Shown: piece by piece, positions 59,341 to 64,000 of the stretch
Layout of the letters: the number at the start of each line of letters is the position of its first letter
Position numbering within the stretch: the stretch's first letter is position 1
Origin: Guyanagaster necrorhizus
Lineage: Eukaryota > Basidiomycota > Agaricomycetes > Agaricales > Physalacriaceae
NCBI RefSeq assembly: GCF_019112545.1
Contig: NW_025064926.1
Span: forward strand, 224,413 to 288,412
Direction of reading: 5' to 3'
Length of the DNA: 64,000 nt
Translations under genes and position numbers: made by a program
Notes under the pieces: model-generated
Told to the model about the DNA's origin: nothing
What the model saw: only the letters and a program-made list of their open reading frames with translations
Databases searched by the model: none

Positions 59341-59715
59341 GTGACTGCAAATGTGATGTCAGAATGTGTTTCAAGTATTGCATACACTAGCCTCATCAAA
59401 AGAACTGCTCTGGATACAAAAAATATTCATAGAGCTGATCTCCCAGCTTATCAGCCCTACAACCCTCTTCTCAGACAACCAGAGCACTATACAGCTCACC
59501 AAAGACTCCATGTTCCATGCCAGAACTAAGTATATCAACATTCAGTTCCATTTCATGTGCTAGACAGTCAGTCTTAGTGAAGCTGACCTTAAGTACTGCT
59601 CCACCAATGATATGATTGCTGATATATTCACAAAGCCACTGGCTCAAGTCAAGCTGGAGAGGTTTTGTACACTGTTAGGCCTCACATAGGTCAAGCAGTC
59701 AAGCTTGAGTGAGAG
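59341..59715 (+). pseudogene. Copia RNase H C-terminal fragment, plus strand
   Basis: The plus strand reads 'LASSKELLWIQKIFIEL', 'TTLFSDNQSTIQLTKDSMFH', 'ARTKYINIQFHF', then 'TNDMIADIFTKPL'-type sequence near 59607-59645, the end of a Copia polyprotein, and runs into the LTR. It repeats the TAxxxSExV block also present on the opposite strand, so the two fragments come from overlapping parts. Confidence 0.82.
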
Positions 59716-59985
59716 TATTGAGAGTACAAGCCATGACTGCAGGTACAGTTGTATGGACTCTAAATTAGTTACCAGTTGTCACAATTTTCACCATTTACAC
59801 AGCTACACATCTTAGTGACTTACCACCCAGTAAGATGTGAGTATCTTATGTCTACTTATACCATACCTTACTAATTCACAGCAGATACATCTATTTTGTT
59901 GTTCCAGGCCAACCCTTGCTGCACTCACATTGCTGTGAAGTCTCACAGCTATGTTCTCCCAGGTTCCCCAGTCCACTGCTCAACA
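59716..59985 (+). repeat. Copia LTR 2 (270 bp)
   Basis: TATTGAGAG...CTCAACA, aligned with 23515-23850 but lacking the 65-bp tandem segment. It directly follows the RNase H end, as a 3' LTR should. The base sequence after it (GAGTGG) differs from the left flank of LTR 1. Confidence 0.8.
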
Positions 59986-60420
59986 GAGTGGCCTGAGATG
60001 AAAGGCCAAGCTGGTGAAGTTTATCTGCAAAGTCAATAATGTTGATGGTACCTCTAATGTAGTCTTCAATGAGATCTTTACAACACTTTGCCAATGTGGT
60101 GTCACTTTCAACATCAGATGATAGATTCAAGGTCACAAATAAAAATAATAGATTTGAGGGACAAAGGATCAGACAGGAACAATTGCTAGTGACTTGTACA
60201 GTAATGGCATGGTAATACTAGATGAGATTTAGTTAGATGTGAGAGACTATTTGAATAAGCCATTTATGAGATGAGAGAAGAGGCAGAGCCTTGATGCTTG
60301 GGATTGGCAGTCATAGTTGAATGACAGTGAGAGAGTGGAGCTCATCTCACCTAGGGATGTGGGATGAAGGTGAAGATGAAGAAGAGACACTGGAGCCAAT
60401 GTCTCTCATGAATCAGCATC
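59986..60420 (-). pseudogene. Possible N-terminal piece of a DIRS-like ORF; last CG-poor stretch
   Basis: The minus open frame 59891-60136 (its part above 59985) reads 'AKCCKDLIEDYIRGTINIID' then 'FADKLHQLGLSSQAT', which resembles the N-terminus of the first ORF of the DIRS-like type element cut at 23514. The rest to 60420 has no recognisable coding. CG dinucleotides reappear at 60424. Confidence 0.45.
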
Positions 60421-60580
60421 AGCCGAGGGTCGACACTGAGACAGAGATGGCACCAGCAGCCCCTCTTCATGGACATGCAGAGCTCCATATCTCCATATCG
60501 ACAGAGATTGTGAGTACCTCGATAGCCACGCAGAGGCCTGCGAAAACGCCCTCTACCCTTAGAATCCGCCTTTACGACGG
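60421..60580. other. Boundary segment between CG-poor block and kinase remnant
   Basis: CG content is already normal here, but the sequence matches neither kinase paralogue. A plus-strand open frame (60321-60677) crosses the boundary without a recognisable domain. Confidence 0.5.
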
Positions 60581-61320
60581 AGAGCGCAGTCCTCCGCCTC
60601 AATCGCATGGAAGGCATCCAACACCTTACTGGAGATGTTCTCTGCTTCACGTAGGGAGACGTCGATGCCGAGCTTAAGATTTTCCATGCTGACGCCGGGT
60701 ATATACTCCAGCGCGAGACCTTGGACGAGATCGGTTATGGGATGAAGAGGGGTAGAATGGGAAGCAATGGGAAAATGAACGACGCCAAAAAACCGTGGAA
60801 TGTAACTCCCTTGCAAACGGTGCAGAAGGTGATATGCACAGAGTTCCCTATGGTCAATTTACGATTCCATGTAGAGACCTCCCACATCCAATCCTCCCAA
60901 TCGTCCTGATCAGGTCGTTTTTCACGATCATGGATGAGCTCAAACCAGTTGGGTACTGCTCCCGCATAGACTTTGCGGACGGCCTGTCGTAGATTGTCTT
61001 CGAGTTTAGATGACCATGGCACGCTCGTTTTTAGGCCGTTTCGATAGCCTAATCTGCGATCAGCCAGTTTCACGATATATGGTTGACTGTGTTCAGGTCG
61101 CTTTACTAGAAGGACGACAGAACAAGTGGGAGGCTCAAAGTGTTTGACAACGGTAGCAGCCAGATCTTTGAATGCTGTGGACCCTTGAGCTTGGAACTTG
61201 AACTGGAGTTTCGATCCGGGAAGATATAAGTCGTCGTCTCTGATGATAACGGTGAGTATTGTCATATTCAATGACTAGCTTCAAACCCACTTACGTTCGT
61301 GGCTGCGCTTGATTTGCCAT
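60581..61320 (-). pseudogene. Kinase-like gene B, truncated, with a frameshift
   Basis: Exon 1 runs 61320-61295 (ATG then 8 codons and 2 nt, ending at a GTAAGT donor), intron 61294-61240, exon 2 from 61239. The phase joins to 'T-DDDLYLPGSKLQ', and the exon-2 frame is then open to 'ADRRLGYRNGL' and 'NWFELIHDREKRPDQDDWED'. Compared with paralogue A it loses 7 nt (net frameshift) near 60860; the other frame continues 'YIPRFFGVVHFPIA' and 'GLALEYIPGVSMENL'. At 60581 the homology stops just before the catalytic loop, so HxDxxxxN and DFG are absent. CG content is normal, so the damage is not of the repeat-decay type. Confidence 0.75.
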
Positions 61321-61727
61321 CGTCGACGATGTAAAGAGTCGACCGCAAGTAGGCGAGGATACGGACAAATTTTTGCGTAAAGATGACCTTGAAGATGCGG
61401 AGGACTGTCGGGTCAAAGGCTGGAGTCATTTCATTTGTTAGTAGTAGATGACAATAGTGAGGGTCGAACTTGAATGTAAGTAGCTTTCTCGGCCCGGAAT
61501 GTTTGCCCTTTTACATGTAAGCAAGTAGGAACGGTGCCATCAAATGACCTTAACTCTAGTCCACTTTTTGCTGCGCTGAGGCGCATGACTGAAAACTTGC
61601 GAGAGCGTACAGAAGCATACTCAGGCTCGGTACTCAGGCTGCAGTAATGCGTCGGAATCCTCCAATTTTCGTGTGACACGTGGCTTCCAAATTCCCCGAG
61701 GAACGGTCCAGCGACTTGTTCAGGGAT

Positions 61728-62692
61728 TCACGAGTCACAGCGAGTCGGCGTTCCTTCGCTATTCATCCAAACTTTTTTGAAGTCCACAGGCTTGTCGTAG
61801 TGGTAGTCTGGCATCACGAATGACGTGACATTCTTCTTCCAGCCTCCATTTGCCGGATCCAGCAGCTCTCTCCTCATAAACTGTGTGTCAGCACCTCCCT
61901 CAACATTGCCCCTCCACTCGCGGTCAGGACAACCGGGCTCCCTGACGTATGCACGTCCAAAGTCATTGATGACTGGAGATCTGTCCGAGTCCCGCAAAAC
62001 GACATTGCCGATGTGAATATCGTTGTGGAGTACACAGTTCTCTGCCTCGATGGCGCGGAACGCGTCCAGCACCTTGCTGGAGATGGTCTCAGCACCTTCT
62101 CGGGACACGTCAACCAGGTATTGGTTCGATGTTCGAGCCGGGTATGTACTCCAAAGCAAGGCTTCGAATAGTATCGATGATGGGGTGGAGGGTCGTGTAG
62201 GCAATGGGAAGACGAACGACACCGTGCAGGCGAGGGATGATATTTCCTTGCAGACGGCACAAAAGATGATACGCCGCCAGCTCTGTATCGTGATCGTGCG
62301 ATTTCCACAGCCAGGCAGAGATTTCCCACATCCGATCCTCCCGATCCTTCCTTTTAGGCCAGTCTGGATTGCGGTAGTCTCGTATGAGCTTGAACCAGTT
62401 GGCTATGGCCCCGGACTGGATGTCACACACGGCACGTCGCAGATCAGCTTCGATAGCTGATGCCCATGGTATGTTCGAGCTAATCCCTGCACTGCGATAT
62501 CCCAGTCTGCGATCGGCCAGCGTGAGGATGAATGGCTGGCTGTCAGACGGGTGCTAAACGAGAAGAATGACTGAACAGGTGGATCGCTGGAAGTGCTTAA
62601 TGACTGTCGCAGTAAGAGGCTTGAACGCTGTGCAGCCGTTCGCCTGGAATTGTAGGTGAAGCTTTGTTCTGGGTAGACACAAGTCATCGCCG
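61728..62692 (-). pseudogene. Kinase-like gene A (fungal protein-kinase-like family), probably inactivated
   Basis: The C-terminal half is open (62222-61728 minus) with 'CVLHNDIHIGNVVLRD' (HxDxxxxN catalytic loop) and 'INDFGRAYV' (DFG magnesium loop), then 'WRGNVEGGADTQFMRRELLD'. The N-terminal half aligns with gene B. Relative to B there is an in-frame TAG (family K; near 62554), a net 5-nt loss near 62130 that shifts frame after 'ALEYIPG', and the exon-1 ATG and splice donor are not conserved. An acceptor (TTGCAG) precedes 62692. Either it is a young pseudogene or a truncated kinase is made from an internal start. The substrate is unknown. Confidence 0.72.
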
Positions 62693-63065
62693 CTGCAAGG
62701 CAAATAAGTAATGGTCTTTCAAACAGCTTCCACTGAACGGCGAACCTTTGTATTGGCGCGATGGAAGTCCAACGCTAACTGCGTCTTGTACCTCCGAATC
62801 GTGTTAGATACCGGAACATATGGGTATACGTCGGAGAGCAGTCAGTGGCGCCGACGCGAATCAAGGGAAGATGTGGCGCGCCATGCGGAACGCAACTTTT
62901 TGTTAGTCGTCCATTGCCAGGATGTCGTAGTCGCGCTCCAAGAAAGGCCACGTGGGATGCAAGTAGGACCGCCTCGGGCTCTCATCATTACCATTACCAC
63001 CTGAGAATTTTTCCGGACGGTCTCTCGAACTCAAGCTCACGTCAAGACACTTCCTGAGTACCTCG
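62693..63065. promoter_or_regulatory. Intergenic region between kinase A and NIF3
   Basis: The region is CG-rich and lies between divergent genes (kinase A minus, NIF3 plus), so it would hold both promoters. The last 30 bases before the NIF3 ATG contain CTCACGTCAAGACACTTCC. I see no clear TATA box. The segment near 62700-62790 aligns weakly with kinase B exon 1 and its intron. Confidence 0.5.
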
Positions 63066-64000
63066 ATGTCTATTCCTTTCGTCAAGACCGTATGCAAGGC
63101 CATGGAGAACATTGGACCTCTTCGGCTAGCAGAAAAATGGGACAATGTAAGAACTTAATTTTCGACTTGTTCTCGTGTTCACGTTCGTTGACAACGTTAA
63201 AGGTCGGACTGTTACTCGGTAGAATCCTTTGTTGAATCCGTGATGATTGACTCGTGTCTTACGGGCGTCGCCAGAGTCCCCTTCGCACAAACTACAAGGC
63301 ATCAATCGCGTCCTACTCACCATCGAGTACGTTCTCGACAGCATCTTGTTCAATTCTCAACGTTCTCCAGCCTCACTCCCTCGGTCGTCGAGGAATCCAT
63401 CACACTCAAGGCTCCGGTCATCGTCTCGTACCATCCGCCAATATTTAAGCCTCTTCAATCACTGACCCTCACGAACCCTCTGCAATCTTCTCTTCTCCGC
63501 TGCGCAGTTGAAGGCATCTCGGTTTTCTCTCCACATACGTCTTTGGACTCTGTCTGGGGAGGCGTGAATGACTGGCTTGCCAAAGGGCTTGGTCCTGGCC
63601 AAATCAGCGCCTTGGTAGGCGAGAAACTTGATACGAGTGGGACGAGCGAGGGTGCGGAAGGACGGTTGGTCTTTCTAGATGAACCAGTGTCGGTGAAAGA
63701 GCTGGTGGATAGGGTGAAGTGGCATCTTGGCTTATCGCAGGGTGAAAAATCTTTCTGTTACTTGGTTGCCGTTTTCGCTGGCTGATGTATGCACTCAGTT
63801 CAAGTAGCATATCCCTCCGCCGTACTTAGTGACATTCGTACGGTGGCGATATGCGCTGGGTCAGGAGGATCGATGCTTGTTGGACGCGATGCGGATGTTT
63901 ATTTCACTGGGGAGATGTCGCATGTTTGTCTTTCTTTCATATTCTGGTTACTACCAGCGTACTGACGCGTCGACGACAGCATGAAGTATTAGCATCAGTC
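63066..64000 (+). CDS. NIF3-family protein (NGG1-interacting factor 3-like), 3' end outside window
   Basis: Six exons fit: 63066-63146, 63203-63218, 63275-63326, 63371-63741, 63799-63923 and 63980-64000, with GT-AG introns of 44-57 nt and all phases in register. The 222 residues read are typical of the NIF3/DUF34 family: 'LAEKWDNVGLLL' (residues 21-32), 'SYHPPIF' with metal ligand H71, 'SPHTSLD' with D109, and 'RDADVYFTGEMSHHEVLA' at the end. The last ligands (H and E of a GHxxTE-type motif) would lie beyond 64000. NIF3 proteins are conserved di-metal proteins, trimeric or hexameric, of poorly defined cellular role; the yeast protein was named for its interaction with Ngg1. The ATG is chosen because it starts the conserved N-terminus. 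A decayed copy of this 5' half sits at 1000-1430. Confidence 0.93.

Noticed and set aside
59041..59715. Simple local inversion within one Copia RNase H
   Set aside because: The two strands carry overlapping RNase H motifs, so flipping one part does not restore a single gene.
1..60420. AT-rich sequence with many TGA codons as mitochondrial DNA or an alternative code (TGA read as Trp or Arg)
   Set aside because: The stops fall at former CGA and TGG codons along with TAG and TAA, domains are frameshifted, and nuclear LTR elements with target-site duplications make up the region. Decay explains it better than recoding.
60321..60677. 118-codon plus-strand open frame across the CG boundary
   Set aside because: It spans two unrelated sequence blocks and runs antisense to the kinase B remnant. 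No recognisable domain.
63126..63353. Minus-strand and alternative plus-strand frames overlapping the NIF3 gene
   Set aside because: They are shadows. The spliced NIF3 model uses consistent GT-AG introns and matches the conserved protein family along its length.
1..64000. CRISPR arrays, prokaryotic operons or phage modules
   Set aside because: No regularly spaced short repeats, no Shine-Dalgarno-led gene series, and all recognisable genes are eukaryotic retroelements or intron-containing fungal genes.

Overview
The window looks like a basidiomycete fungus, most likely a mushroom-forming agaricomycete. The evidence is short spliceosomal introns (44-57 nt) in a NIF3-family gene, a kinase-like gene pair, and chromodomain Gypsy, Copia and tyrosine-recombinase (DIRS-like) retroelements of types familiar from those fungi. 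There are two very different compartments. Positions 1 to about 60,420 are a dense nest of dead transposable elements almost without CG dinucleotides. From about 60,424 to the end the sequence abruptly becomes CG-rich and carries ordinary nuclear genes.

Layout of the repeat compartment: 1-999 unassigned; 1000-1430 a decayed copy of the 5' part of the NIF3 gene found at the other end of the window; 1435-5513 a minus-strand Gypsy element (G0) of a different lineage from the rest; 5514-10245 a minus-strand chromovirus remnant (G1) interrupted by a 1.8 kb repeat ('S family'); 10246-13730 two further S copies in inverted orientation; 14637-19380 the 5' half of a minus-strand chromovirus (G2); 19390-19733 an S fragment; 19734-23514 a minus-strand DIRS-like element; 23515-25451 a plus-strand Copia LTR, gag and protease; 25740-33950 a complete minus-strand chromovirus (G4), inserted in the 3' LTR of another (G5, to about 39,660); 41221-59040 a plus-strand chromovirus of the G2 family (G7) that was invaded by a solo LTR (43261-43799) and by a complete 10.2 kb element (G6, 44122-54353), itself carrying an S copy; 59041-59985 Copia RNase H and LTR pieces; 59986-60420 a fragment resembling the missing N-terminal part of the DIRS-like element.

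Target-site duplications fix the nesting order: GAAGC around G6, CAAGT around G4, GCATC and TGCAG around two solo LTRs, and 4-bp duplications around three S copies. The chromoviruses have no tRNA-type primer site. Instead the 13 nt just after the LTR are complementary to a segment in the LTR about 30 nt downstream of a TATA-like box, the arrangement of self-priming Tf1/sushi elements. All coding regions are broken by stops, frameshifts or deletions, many explained by C-to-T change at CG (CGA to TGA), consistent with cytosine methylation followed by deamination or a RIP-like process.

The gene compartment holds two minus-strand paralogues of a fungal protein-kinase-like gene, both disrupted (one is cut off at about 60,580 near the repeat boundary), and a plus-strand six-exon NIF3 gene that runs off the window end. 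Nothing here is prokaryotic; no CRISPR array, rRNA or tRNA gene was seen.
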